Positions 43,301 through 57,000 of a DNA stretch of 64,000 nt are shown one piece after another. The number at the start of each line of letters is the position of its first letter. Positions within the stretch are counted from its first letter, which is position 1. The DNA comes from Lampris incognitus (lineage: Eukaryota > Chordata > Actinopteri > Lampriformes > Lampridae): positions 84,550,172 through 84,614,171 of the forward strand of contig NC_079212.1 in assembly GCF_029633865.1 (NCBI RefSeq), given 5' to 3'. Below the pieces are notes generated by a model. The model was given only the letters and a program-made list of their open reading frames with translations. It had not been told where the DNA came from and ran no database searches. Both the position numbers and the translations under genes were made by a program.

Positions 43301-46300
43301 AGAAATCTGCAGGAGCGAACAACCGATGCAACATTTGCAGCAAACGACAGTTGGTCGTCCAGGATCATACCCAGATTCCTCGCAGTCCAAGTTGGTGTCA
43401 CCACGGTGTTGTCAATGGTGATGGCCAGGTCTCGGTGTGGGCAACCTTTCCCCAGGAGGAACATCAGCTCAGTCTTGTCTAGATTGAGCTTCAGGTGGTG
43501 TGTCGCCATCCATTCTGAGATGCCAATCAAGCACGCAGCAATGCGTGTCTCTACTTGTGTGTCAGAGGGAGGGACGGACAAGATCAGCTGGGTGTCATCG
43601 GCATAACAATGGTAAGAGAAGTCATGCGAGCGAATAACAGAACCCAGGGATGTCTTGAACAGGGAGAAAAGGAGAGGACCCAGAACCAAACCTTGTTGGA
43701 ACACTTGTAATCAGTGTACGAGGCTCCGACACAGATCCCCTCCATGTCACCTGGTAGGAGCGACCCGTCAGGTAGGATGCAAACATTGAGTGCAGAGCCT
43801 GTGACACCCAGCCCCTCAAGTATAGAGAGGAGGATCTGGTGGTTCACTGTGTCGAACGCAGCCGACAGGTCCAGGAGTATCAGGACAGAAGAGAGAGAGT
43901 TTGCTCTCGCAGAGTGCAGTGATTCTGTCATTGCAAGAAGGGCTGTCTCTGTCGAGTGACCCACCTTGAACCCAGACTGGTTGGGGTCCAGGGGGTTGTT
44001 CTGGTGGAGGTACAAAGAAAGTTGGTTAAAGACGGCACGTTTGAAAGTTTTGGATAGAAAGGGTAGAAGGGAAACCGCTCTGTAGTTTATGACGTCAGAG
44101 GGGTTAAGTGATGGTTTCTTGAGAAGGGGCATGACTCTAGCAGTCTTGAAGGCAGATGGAAAGCATCCTGCCTGGAAGGAGGTGTTGACGAGGTGGGTTA
44201 GAAAGGGAAGGAGTTCAAGTGCTATAGACTGAAGAAGAGGGGAGGGGACCAGGTCAAGGGAGCATGTGGTGGGACGACTGGATGTGATGAGGTTGAGGAC
44301 CTTGTCAGGGGAGAGGTGAGGGAGGGTGCAGAGGGTGGGCTACTGCAAGGAGGGCTAACCAGGTGGTGAGAAAAGGAGGATCTGATGTTGTTTACCTTCT
44401 TGTCAAAGAAATTGGTGTAGTCATCAGAGAGAAGGGAGGGAGTAGGAGGAAGAGGTGGGGGTTGAAGTATAGATAAGGTTTCAAAGAGTTTCTTAGGATT
44501 AGAGGCAGAGGATAGGATTTTAGAGTGATAGAAGGCAGCCTTCGCAGCAGAAAAGGAGGAGGAGAAAGTGGAAAGAAGAGATTGGAAGTTGCGAAGGTCC
44601 TCTAAGAGTTTGCCTTTTCTCCATTTGCGCTCTGCCACTCTTGGGCTCCGTCTGTCAGTATGTACTGAGTCGGACAGCCAAGGGGCAGGTGGAGTTGGGC
44701 ATGGGGAGTTGGGCATGCAGGCCTGGAGGTGAGGGGACAGAGATTGTCCAGAGAAGAGGGTAGAGAGTAGATCAGTAGCAGTGTCAGGGGGTAGGAGAGA
44801 GAAAGATTCAGGTGTAGGGAGGATAGAGGTAACAGGAGGAAAGATCAGTGGCGGAGAGAAAACGGAGGTGTCTACAGGTGGAAACCATCTGGGTAGGGGG
44901 AGGGGCTGAGGGGGTGAAGAGAGGGAGAGAGAGTAGGACATGAAATAGTGGTCAGAGAGCTGGAGGGGAGTAACAGAGATTGGAAATAGGGCAGTGTCTA
45001 TTAAAGATAAGGTCCAGCTGGTTGCTGGCCTTGTGGGTAAGAGGAGAGGGTGAGAGGTGAAGGTCAAAAGAGGAGAGGAAAGAGAGAAGAGGATCTAGCT
45101 TGGTAGTGTGGATGTTGAAGTCACCGAGAAGGATAAATGCAGAGTCATCAACAGGGAAGTGCGAGACAAGTGTGTCAAGCTCCTCCAGAAACTCACCAAG
45201 GGGGCCTGGTGGGCGGTACACAACCACAATGGTGAGTTTGACTGGATAAGAGACAGTAACAGCATGAAATTCAAAAGAGGGCGGAGAAAATTTTGGAATG
45301 GAAATGAGAGTATTTCAATTTCGGGGAGATTAGCAGGCCAGTACCACCACCTCGCCTCCCAGCTCTGGGAGTGTGAGAAAAAGAGTACACATCTGACAGA
45401 GCTGCGGGTGTGGTAGTGTTTTCTGGCGTGGTCCAGGTCTCAGTTAGAGCAAGAAAGTTGAGGGAGAGCAAGGATGCGTAGCCAGAGATAAACTCAGCGT
45501 TCAACACCACAGACTGGCAATTCCAGAGCCCTCCCGTCACCACTTGCTCAACGTGAGTAGAGAGAGTGGGATAGATGAGATTGTTAGGGCCACAGCGCCT
45601 AGGAGTGACCCAATGTCTATGCCAGCCCCGGGAAGAGGAAAGGACAGGAATGTGAAGGAAACACATAGTCTATACTAGGTACACACAATGCAGATGACTG
45701 ACCGGATCTAAAAAGGGCAGTCATTGCTTGACGAAGTCTTGGCTTGAAAAATTCATGCTTGCCTTTGTTCACTCTAGCATTCTTTAGACCTAGACCTGTT
45801 TTCCCTCAGCTTGTTTGCCTGTCACTTGGAAGCTGACCCTTCCCAGTAGCAGCAGTGATTTAAAGAACACTGATTGCTAATTGTCTGCCATGAGTGCAGG
45901 CCACACCCTGGCCACTTAACACCCAATTGGCCAAAGAGGTAAACTGAAAGTAGGCCTGTTGCCCAGAAACTGGTCACTTATGTAAAACGCTATCAGACCT
46001 CACACAAAACTATTAAAACTGCAAACAGCAAGTTACCAAGGAATATATTTATAAGATAAAAGGATAACTAAGTCAAAACAGCTAGGCTACAAGAAATATT
46101 TAAGGACACACCAGGTGAAAAACAGCTACAGCTCGAATAAGACAGCTACGGCAAGAATACGATCCCACTAGTTCCCACTAGGAACCAGCAGCAGACCTAT
46201 AGAGAAAAGGACTAATACTCAAGCAGCTGGAATAAGACTAATAGCAACTTGATAAGCAAGATAGATGATACTTACTCTATTCTAGATGAACCAACAATTC

Positions 46301-47939
46301 TGAATCACTCCAGAAATTAAAATGCATACATGTAGTCACATGATGTTACATGTAGTTATGATGTTACATGTAATCACATGTCACATGATGTCACATGTAG
46401 CCACATTATGTTATATGTAGTCATATAATGTTACATGTAGTCACATGATGTTACATGATGTTACATACATGTGGTCACATGATGGTACATGTAATCGCAT
46501 GACACATGTAGTCACATGATGTTACACGGTGTTACATGTAGTCATATGATGTTACATACATGTAGTCACATGATGTTACATGATGTTACATGCATGTAGT
46601 CACATGATGTCACATGTAGTCACATGATGTTACATGATGTTACAGACATGTAGTCACATGATGTCACATGTAGTCACATGATGATACATGTAGTCACATG
46701 ATGTTACATTATGTCACATGTAGTCACAAGATGTTACATGATGTCACATTAGTCACATGATGTTACATGTAGTCACATGATGTTACATTATGTTACATAC
46801 ATGTAGTCACATAATGTTACTTGAGTCACATGATGTTAGATGTAGTCACATGATGTTACATGATGTCACATGTAGTCACATGATGACTACATGTTACATC
46901 TAGTCACATGATGTTACACGTAGTCACACGATGTTACCTGATGTTACACGATGTTACATATAATCACATGATGTTACATGATATTACATGTAGTCACATG
47001 ATGTTACATGATGTTAGATGATGTCACATGATGTTACATGTAGTCACATGATGTTACATGATGCAGTAATCTGCTGAAGGGTCACGGCCTGTCATACTAC
47101 ATTTGGCGTTCATTCCATGACATTTTATTCATCTGGCATTAACTTGGTAGATGCAGCAAAATAACTTTAACCCTTTGAGTTACGTTGAATTTGTAATACA
47201 GGTCCAGAACTGAATTTAGTGGTGGGGGATGAAGTGTTATGGGGTGAGACGGGGGCAAGTCCAAGATCAGATGAATTTCAGAATCCTGTGTTAGTCAAAA
47301 TTGAGTTGTGGATTTGGTTTGGTGTGTGTGGACATGGAGGATCAAATAATGCATTTAGAGCTTATATTGGGTTTGGAATGTCACTATAGATCTTTACAGA
47401 TCACATCAGAACTTCTGAACACCACATTGTATGCAAATAAAGCCAAAAGAGACTAAATGGCAGTAACAAAAACATATAGCCAACAGCAGTCATGTAAATG
47501 CAAAGATATAAAAATATAGTCTTAAATTTAATCAGCTGAATGAAATAAAATCTTTGTGATTTAAATAAAAGCTACTTACTCTTCTCCATCACTGTCACAT
47601 TTGAAACTACTGTAATTGTTTACTGATTATCAATAAGTTTGCCAAGCTTTACTTTATCCTCACTGCCCTGGATGAGGAGGCCTGTCTGGACAGCACAGTA
47701 TGCACTTTACCCAGGCAGATAGACGTTAACGAATCTATTCTGTTGTTTAATTTCTTTTTCTTCCTCCTCTTCTTTCTTGCAATGTGTGTTGGATCCAGCA
47801 GCATGTGTCAGTAGTCCAGAGTGGACCTTCAGTCAGACTGTACAAGAGCTTCACCTGGTAAGAGGACACACCGTGCTGCTGCTGCACATGCTCACAGCAG
47901 TTTATTGATATCTGCATATTGTATTGTTCATCCTTGCTC

Positions 47940-48025
<86 letters not shown>

Positions 48026-51000
48026 CCAGGGTGTCCTGGGAGGTCTTTGCAGTGGGAAGTCTGCTCTGGTTCATAGACACATAACAGGAAGTTATTTGCC
48101 CCAAGAGAATCCTGAGGGTTGGTTTGAAGACGTCTCGTCACTTTATGTCCACAGGTTTGTTTTCTTCTCGACATCATCAGTGTGGCAGTTGCTTGTAACG
48201 CCTTCGTTCTGTTTCTGTGTCTGGCAGGACGACAGTTTATAAAGGAGGTGTTAGTGGATGGACAGAGCCACCTGCTAGTCATCAGAGAGGAAGTTGGACT
48301 CCCGGATGCTGAGGTGGGTTTAGAAGTGAGTGAGGAAACTGAATGATGTGTGCAACTAAACTACAAATCCCCACGACGGATCACAGGGTTGAGTTTGTCA
48401 TGACTAGGGGCGTCCGGGTAGCGTGGCGGTCTATTCCGTTGCCTGCCAACACGGGGATCACTGGTTCGAATCCCTGTGTTACCTCCGGCTTGGTCGGGCG
48501 TCCCTACAGACACAATTGGCCATGTCTGTGTGTGGGAAGCCGGATGTGGGTATGTGTCCTGGTCGCTGCACTAGTGCCTCCTCTGGTCGGTCGGGGCACC
48601 TGTTGGGGGGGGGGGGGGGTTGGGGGTAATAGCGTGATCCTTCCACGCGCTACGTGCCCTGGTGAAACTCCTCACTGTCAGGTGAAGAGAAGCGGCTGGT
48701 GACTCCACATGTATCCGAGGAGGCATGTGGTAGTCTGCAGCCCTCCCCGGATCGGCAGAGGGGGTGGAGCAGCGACCGGGACGGCTCGGAAGAGTGGAGT
48801 AATTGGCCGGATAAATTGAGGAGAAAAAGGGGGGGGAATCCCAAAGAAGAAAAGAGTTTGTCACAACTGCATTCATTCATCTGGCAGACTTTTTCAGGGC
48901 TCTCCTGTCCTCCTGTCCTCCGTCGCTTTAGTTTGCAAACTGGGTGGATGCAGTCGTCCTGGTTTTCAGTTTGGAGAACGAAGTCAGCTTCCAGGAAGTC
49001 TACAGACACTATCACCAGCTGAGTATTCACCGCCCCATTACTGAAATACCTTTCATCGTGGTGGGCACTCAAGGTAACACATACACACACACACGCTTTA
49101 TTTCGAAGGCTTGTTAGCAGAGGGAGCGCCCGGTTGACTTTGCTGTGAATGGTCTAGATAAGATCAACAGCAGCAACCCTCGGGTGATAGACGACGCCAG
49201 GGCCAGACAGCTTTGCTCAGATGTGCAGCGCTGCACTTACTATGAAACCTGTGCTACCTACGGCCTCAACGTGAACCGAGTCTTCAATGACGGTGCGTTT
49301 CTCTGCATGCCTTTCAAAGCCAAACCCGGCAGTAGAAGTGACAACCTCAAGATAGAGGAGAAGACACGGAGAAGCAGCGTTTTTATTTGAGGCTCTTGTC
49401 TTATTCTTCCTCCGTAGCCGCACAGAAAATAATGGCAGCCAAAAAGCAGGCGGCTCTCCTGGCTTCCTGTAAATCCCTGCCTAACTCTCCCAGTCACTCT
49501 GGAGGCTCCACCCCCGTGTCAGGAGTCTTCACCGGACAGGTACCACAAACCACACGGTTGCGTCCCTGTCGTCCGTATTTCTGACGTACCGTCCATCACA
49601 TGCGTGGCTGTTTCTCTGTTCTGGTCACCTGTTACCACCTGTCCCCACCCCATCCCCTGCTCACACCCACCCTTTCCTCTCTGCAGGCCAGTAATGGAGG
49701 TCAGAGTAGCGACTATTCCTCCTCTCTGCCCTCCACCCCTGTGATCACTCATAAGGAGATCTCCAGAATGACCAAAGGGGAGAGACAAGATGGTGCCACC
49801 CCTGGCTCTGTCCGCGGCTCTTCACGGAGACGGACCACCCGCTTTGCAGTACACACGGTTCTGTTACTACCCCCTCCCATTCTTAACATGTTCCTCTGAC
49901 TGCTCTGTTTTACAGATGAACCAATCCTAGACCGTTGTAGTGAGTTTGCTGACATCTACTGGTTAGAAACCATGTAGAGGTTAAAAACATGGCAGGCTGG
50001 TCTTGGTACTCTGTGCAGGGTGTCCGCGGATCCTTAAAAAGTCTTAAATTCATGTATCTAAATCAAAGGCCTTAAAATGTCTTAAATTCATTAAAAATGT
50101 CGGAAAATTGTATTAAATTCATTACTCAAAGGTCTTAAAAAAGAACTGTCCTGGAGAGGACTATTTCTTCTTCTTCGTTTGTGTTGTGCAAAGATGAATG
50201 TAGCTTGGGTTGCGAACAGAGCGCGAGTCATTCTGGTGACTACTTGCAGTCGTGACCAGAGTTGGCTGCTTTTCCCGCTGCAGCTAATGTGAGGTTGTAA
50301 ATAGACCGTTCTATGGTGCAATGCATAAACGTGTTCAGCCAGTGACGTCTATTGGTCAGATAGAATCGCTTACAGAAGCCTCTGGAAACCGGAAATCCAC
50401 AGCAGAGAGGAAAATTCTGAGCAGTGGTAAGTCACGTTCCGGCAGCTCCGCAAAAATAATAAAATAACGCCTTTTAAAACGAACGAGAAATCTATTGAAC
50501 ACCTAAACTGACATAAGATAATATTTGACACTTATACGGTACTTATTCATTCCACCACGTGCTATTTTCATGAATTCCAGGTTCGTATCAGCCGCACCTG
50601 TTAGCTATAGCATGCTATTCCCTGTAATTAAAACAAATATGTAACCCCATAGACAAATAAATGACCTGGATGATGCGATACCATGGCAATATTACCTGCA
50701 ACTCACGGTTGTAGGTAATATTAATGCAACTAGTTATCGAAAAGAATACCGATGTTGGTTTTACTGAGCGGTTAATTGCTAAATGGTATAGCCTATATTA
50801 GTCCATGGGCCAGACGATATTTCGGTACACTCAAGGTGGCAAAACTTACTTATAATTTTTGAAAGGATCCATGTCTGTAGATGATATTTTGGTATGATAA
50901 CCATTCCTGAGTGGCAGCTCTATCACAGTTATCAGCTCATGAAGTTAACCACCCGCTAAACTAAATTGCATTTTAGACGCTGGTGCATATCCTGGTTTAG

Positions 51001-54000
51001 CCTCATGGTCAGGACATTTTTCAATGTTCTATAATATTGTCTTTGGTATCATTTTAAAGGGGACCTTCTTAGCTTTCATTCAAGCCCTGTTGTGGATATT
51101 TCTCACAAATATAGAGGTCACTTGAGCTCTTCAACCCGTCAATAACACACATCTTTCTGCAATGTTCGCCTAAACTATATACTTTCTTTTAGCCCTGTGG
51201 CATCTAGGAATATCAGGGACACAAAACACAAAAACTGGAATACTCACAGGACTGTAAAGATTCAGGAAATGTATAATATACCCATACTATTTCATTGTGT
51301 GAGGTGATTGTGAGCCTTAAATGAGAACTAGACCAAAGCCAGTTAGGTCACAAACTGGTCTCTATACATTTGTTTAAATACACAATCAAAATACATGATA
51401 AAAAGGAATACCATAGTGAGGTAATGAACTATTTTAATATTTTAAACAACATTGACATTTACATATACTTAGTCAATGATACATGTAATCCCATATCATT
51501 AGTGGGTATATGTAATGGTAATGGGTAGGGTAATGGGTATATGTGAATATGGTTACATTATTGTTATCAAGCTCTGGGTAACCAAGTCCAGAATCAACAT
51601 CCTGTGCATCAATAGACTACTACCACAGTAATACCATCAGAATCATCACACTGTCATTCATCAAGCTGCTCGTTTCTCTCATCATCTGACTCCCCAAGTT
51701 CAAAGTCCAGTTCTGGACCATCCTGCTGTTTTTGGTTACTGCAGGTCTGTAACCTGCACATGTCTGTGCATGGAAGTCCATTTGACAGGCACATGCAGCT
51801 TGGCATTTTGCATGAATGCACACACTTGCATGTTAGCATTTCCAAGACCACATCTGGTGCAGGTGGGGAGCGCATCCAGTAAATGGCCAGCTTGCCTTCA
51901 TCGTCTGTCCATCCATACTCAGTAGGGCTTGGCACCACAGGGTTAGCCTGCAGACAGCACTTCCATATTGCTGCCTGATAGTTGGCTCGTTGAACATGCA
52001 TAAAGAGACAGTCTCTACATGGTGGCAGCTGGCTGGACTCAACCTCTCCCCTTTTGGTGCAGAAGAGCTGGTAACGCAGTTTGTTCACCTCAGCAGTGCT
52101 GCTATTAGCAACATACATCCGACAGGTGAACTGCTCAATTTTCTGGAACAGCTCATCACTCACATTCCATGTCTGTCCCAGTTGACTAAAAGTCTCTTGG
52201 CAGGAAGTGTGCTTTCTCACTATCTTCAGGGCATTCAGCTTCCCTCGACCAGCGAATGCACTGACAGTGCCGCAGCCTGTGAAGGCATGTAAGCCAATTA
52301 GGCTGTCACAGATGCTGTCTCCAAGTGAACTTGCCAGTTTGGTGATGTCGACAAACCGTGTGCGGTTCTGAGTCCCACACTTCTGGTAGATGGGACAGGT
52401 GATGTCCTTCTGGAAGCCAAGACAAAGCACCATGACATCAGTGTCCTCAGCTGTGATGATAACTGACTTTGAGCCCGCATTTGCTACATGCAATGCATGC
52501 AGGAGCAGACGGGTGTCAGCTTCTTCATGTGTGGAGTGCAGTTCTGCTGCTTCCTCACACCCATCTTCTGTCAACTTGTAGCAGGTTTCCTCACAGGTCA
52601 TGTACAACACCTTGCCATGCAGCATAGCTCTGTATCGTGGGAGTTTCCACTCTTCCACCAGAAACTTGATGAGACTGGTCTTGTTGGAGGAACTGCACAG
52701 AAATTTTCTCCACTGCTGGACGTGGTGTCCCCCTGCAAGATTCTTGTACTGGAGAGTGATGTCTCCACCCCGGTTCAGTCGTTCAGCATCTTTGATCGAA
52801 GTCTGGTGATAGACATCAAAAACAACATCAATCCTCCCACTCTGTGCTCCCTCATGGAGGACCTGGGTCAAGGCTGACTCTGCCACCTGTGCAAAGGTTT
52901 TGTTGTTGCCATTCATTTTTTGGACCAGGCTCATCCCATCAATGATGGAAGTAGATGGGATTGGGATGTCTTCTGCAGGAGATACATTCTTTTCAAGCTC
53001 TCTGGCAAGTGCAGCCTTGTTTGTTTTTCGTAAGGACCCATCAGCATTTGCCAGTGCCTATGGTAGTGGGCCCAATGGGTAGGCAAGGACATCCTTCAGA
53101 TTCACCTTCCTGCTTTCAGCCACCAGGATAATGTGACTGAAAAGGTTTCCATCTGCCTTCAGAACCACATCCTGTGCTTTCTTTCCATGAGCTTGTTTTG
53201 TGCTGACATTGGAGAATGTTTTCAGACTTTGCTTGGTCATCTTGTCGTGGAATTTCACAGGTGGTGGGTCTGCATCTAACCTTGTTTGCTGGAATGCTTG
53301 GTAGGCCTCTTCTCCTTTCTCAAGAGCTCTCAAGAGATCTATGGTCACATCAGGTGGAGCCATGTTGCCAGTGGAGAGGCTAACCAAATCAATCTCATCA
53401 GGGGACATAGGATTGAGCCAGTTATTCTTCATAAGGTCCATGAGAGACTGGACATCTGCTTCATCTCTCTTGATCCTTGGACTCTGTAGATCTGGATGAG
53501 ACCATTTGCACCTGCCTTGACCTGTCAGGTCTCTCAGCTGTCTGAGGTACATGCTTCTATACTCAGCTGTGAGATAATATTTGGTCACAGCTCCTGGCTT
53601 CAAGCTAAATCCCTTTGTCCCTCCAGCTGTTTGGGTGTCTTTGTTCACCGTTTCTTCTATAGCTTGGTCAACAGGGATTCGGCCAAAGGGATTGGTGGAG
53701 CCCAGTTGGACTGAGAAGCCTCCTTCCATGAATTCTGTGTACACATCTGGGTGTGTGATGGGCAGCTCAGACATCTGGGCGTAGTAGTAGGGGAGGTAGC
53801 GTGCATAATTCATCCTGTCATAAGCAAAGCACCATGGGATCATTGCTCGAATGCTAGCCAAGTGTAGCATCCAGTCTCCCTCTCTGGATGCTCGGATGAG
53901 CCCCAACAAGATTTCAACCATGTCCAAATAGGACATCCAGAAGTTCGAGAGGCTGCCGTTTCCACCTCTAAGGAACTCACGGTAGACTTCAAATAGATCC

Positions 54001-57000
54001 ATGATGCGTGTACAAGAGCTGTTCTCGAGGACCTCCTTCAAAGCATGTTGTGAGACTTCTTTCCCAAGGCTGTCAATGGTCTTCAGTGTCTCATTCAGGT
54101 GAACCATGTCATTCCTGTGAGTTTCTTCCAACCAGGACAGGAAACCATTCAAGGTCAGTCGCATGAGAGCCTCATACAGGAGCTTGTGTAGTCGCACTGC
54201 CCTGTTGTACTTGCGGCCATCCATAACACCAGCAATTGAGCCTTCTGCAATCATGCCAGACTCAATGCAGAGGTCTTTGAGTCCAGCATCTTGGAAACGC
54301 TTTCCTATTATTGCCAGCAGTGTGCAGATGGTGTGGAATACCCCAAGCCTAACGATGATATCATGGAACTTGTCATGGTGTTTCCATGTGATCTCGACAG
54401 CCTTCACATACAGGGCTTGGTCAAAGACACAGACAATCTTCCTCAGGCCTAAGCACTGCATGATGCTCAGTGACTGGTTAAGCACCTCGTTGACAGTAGA
54501 CATTTGTGTCGCTGGAGCATTGATGGTAGGGAGATGGCCTATATTGTCGGGGATGACCGTCATCTTTCCTCGAGTCAGGATGTTGAAGCCTGTCCAGCTG
54601 CTGACTGACTGTTCTTCTTGTTGTGACATGCGTGCTAGGACCCAAAGAAGGTTTTTCTCTCTGGCAAGCTTAGTATTGGCTGCAGTATCGGCATCTGACT
54701 TTTTGCTTTGTGGTGGCCCTACCCGTTGTCCAGCATTGTAAGTTGGTAACATTGGTGGGGGTCCATCAATGCTTCTCTTCTTTGTTTTGGGAACAGTGGG
54801 CATGGGTTGGACAGGAAGTGGGTTGACTGGCTTTGCTTGCACAGCAATCCCATTGACTCTGTGAGATGTTCCCTCACCACTGACAGTTTCTTCAAGACGG
54901 TCGATATTGTCCCAGGCTAAAGTTGTGAATATGCCAGGATGGATGTTAGCTGGAAGGGCAATGCCACTCCCTGATGATGAGAGTTTCTGGAGACACAGGG
55001 CAGTGTTGATCTCTTCCATCTGTGAATAGAACACACTGTGACCAAGTCGGTTGAGGATGTTTATCAACTCTACATTTCCTGTCAACGATTTGACACTGAA
55101 TGGCAGAACAATGTGCTTGGAAGGCTTGGTATTTCCACATGTCACTGCATATACTATGTCATGGCCAAATGACTGCAGAAGGCACTGCACTCTCTGGGAT
55201 GCATGATCAGGATCATTTGAGCCTGTGAGTAGAGAGTACAGGAAGATAATGAGCGACTCTGGAATGGTAGGACATTCTGCTTCTGGTTTGACTTCAGGCG
55301 GCCAGGTTTGAGGAACATCTTGACTTTTAATGTCTGCTCTCAATTTGATGGCTGCTTTGGCTATAACATCTTGTGCACTGACACTTTTCAGGGTCTGCAG
55401 CTCCCTTTTGAGAGACTGATTTTCTTTGGCAAGTTCCCTCATGGACAAGTTATCGGGATAGAGGAGGAATTTTCCTTTCTCATCAGGGAATATCTGCAAG
55501 GCTCCAGCAAACTCACTCTCCAGGTTTCGCCTTATGTGCTTCTTGGTTGATTCCTTGACTTGGGCAATGCCTTGGGAGTTCATTGAAGCTACCAGTCTAG
55601 AAGAGAGATCAGTCATTGTCATCACTTGAGGATTGCCAAAAAGCTCCATCCTGATGAAGAGGAACAGCTCATTGTATGCCTTATTCACAGCAGCTTCATA
55701 CTGGGCTGCAGCATCATCATCTTCATTGCTGGCAACCTCTCCTTTGGAAACCTCTTCTTTGGTGTAAAGTCTATAGCATGACCTGTGGTAGTGCCCTTCA
55801 GCTGCTACAAGGTCTCTACTCACAATGGCAAGGATTCTGCTGTCCCTTTTCTTTGTGGCTGCACTCCTGATCTTTGCATCAGCTCGCAGTTCTCGACACT
55901 GCACCAGTACTTCTCTCGTATTCTGTCTCTTGGAATATTTGCTGTTTTTCTGACAAAATATGCACTCTGCATCATAAGTCCTAGATGTACTTGGAGCATG
56001 TCGAGCTACTCTCTTAGATTGTTTCTCTTCAGCAGAGACACAACTTTTCTTTTCTTTTGCAAGGAGGCCATCAAGAATTTGCTTCATAGTGAAGATACTG
56101 CGACACTTTCTGTGGTAGTAGATTGCTGGAATCTGTCCCTCAGGAATGTCTTTTGCCAGTTTCAAAACTGGTGCATGATTTCGTATCTGAGCTGCCCTGA
56201 GCAGAGTTCTCCATGAGTCGACACTTTGTAGTGAAACCAGCTTATCTGTATCATCAGAACAGTGGATAATGCACTCCACCCGTGGGCGCTTTGGTATTGG
56301 GTAAAAACTTGCTTGTTCACCAGTGACCATATTCAGTCAGTTTTCACCTGCCACATACAAACAAATACATGTAACTTAGGTGTATGAACACTACTAAAAC
56401 AAAGTTTACTTTGCTTCACCAGTGTCATATTACCATTATTTATCTTACATAGCCACAAATAGATACATTACCTAGTTGCTATGCAACAGCTGTATTTTGT
56501 CCACATGAGGCCGCTAAAATCAACACAAGATGAAAGTAGCCACTTTAACTAATCATATTAACATATACATTAAAAGAACATGCTAACATTATGGGAAATT
56601 AGCTTACAATCTTCTCCAGAGTGAGACAAGAAGATAGATACCAGTTTCCTCTATATGTGTTTAGTAGAAAGCTATCTGGCTGCACGTTAGCCTAGCTTAG
56701 CACAATGAATGGAAGTACACAGTACTGGTTATCCTTGGTTGTTGGCCAACTAAGAACTGTCCCAGAGTTTAAGCTAGGCTAATCAGTACCAGGGGTGTTG
56801 AAATGCTATATTTGTAAAAATCTGGGCAAATACACAGTTGTGAGAGGCACAGAAACAGGTTTCCTGAAAGAAAAATGAAATAGCTGCTCATTTGGAAAGG
56901 TTATCATGTATTATTTTACTTCCGTTAGTGTACCAAATAAAATGGCACCAGTGAAGTTGTGTCACCTTGGGTGATATCGATATCTGGTCTGACCCATGGA

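Noticed and set aside
42898-43704. Host gene with a long open frame on the minus strand
   Set aside because: The YADD motif and the [20 protein letters not shown] and [13 protein letters not shown] blocks identify a LINE reverse transcriptase.
47902-48282. Open frames made of repeated Val-Cys or Thr-His
   Set aside because: They are translations of the GT/CA microsatellite. The same applies at 28042, 33339, 40188 and 60969.
49849-49899. Extension of agap2 exon 8 past 49848 to the stop at 49899
   Set aside because: RTTRFA followed by SRRGSDS of exon 9 matches the human RTTLFA-NRRGSDS junction, so the donor is the GT at 49849.
53286-56216. Plus-strand open frames inside the 8-kb transposon (up to 192 codons)
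   Set aside because: They are shadows of the minus-strand transposase gene.
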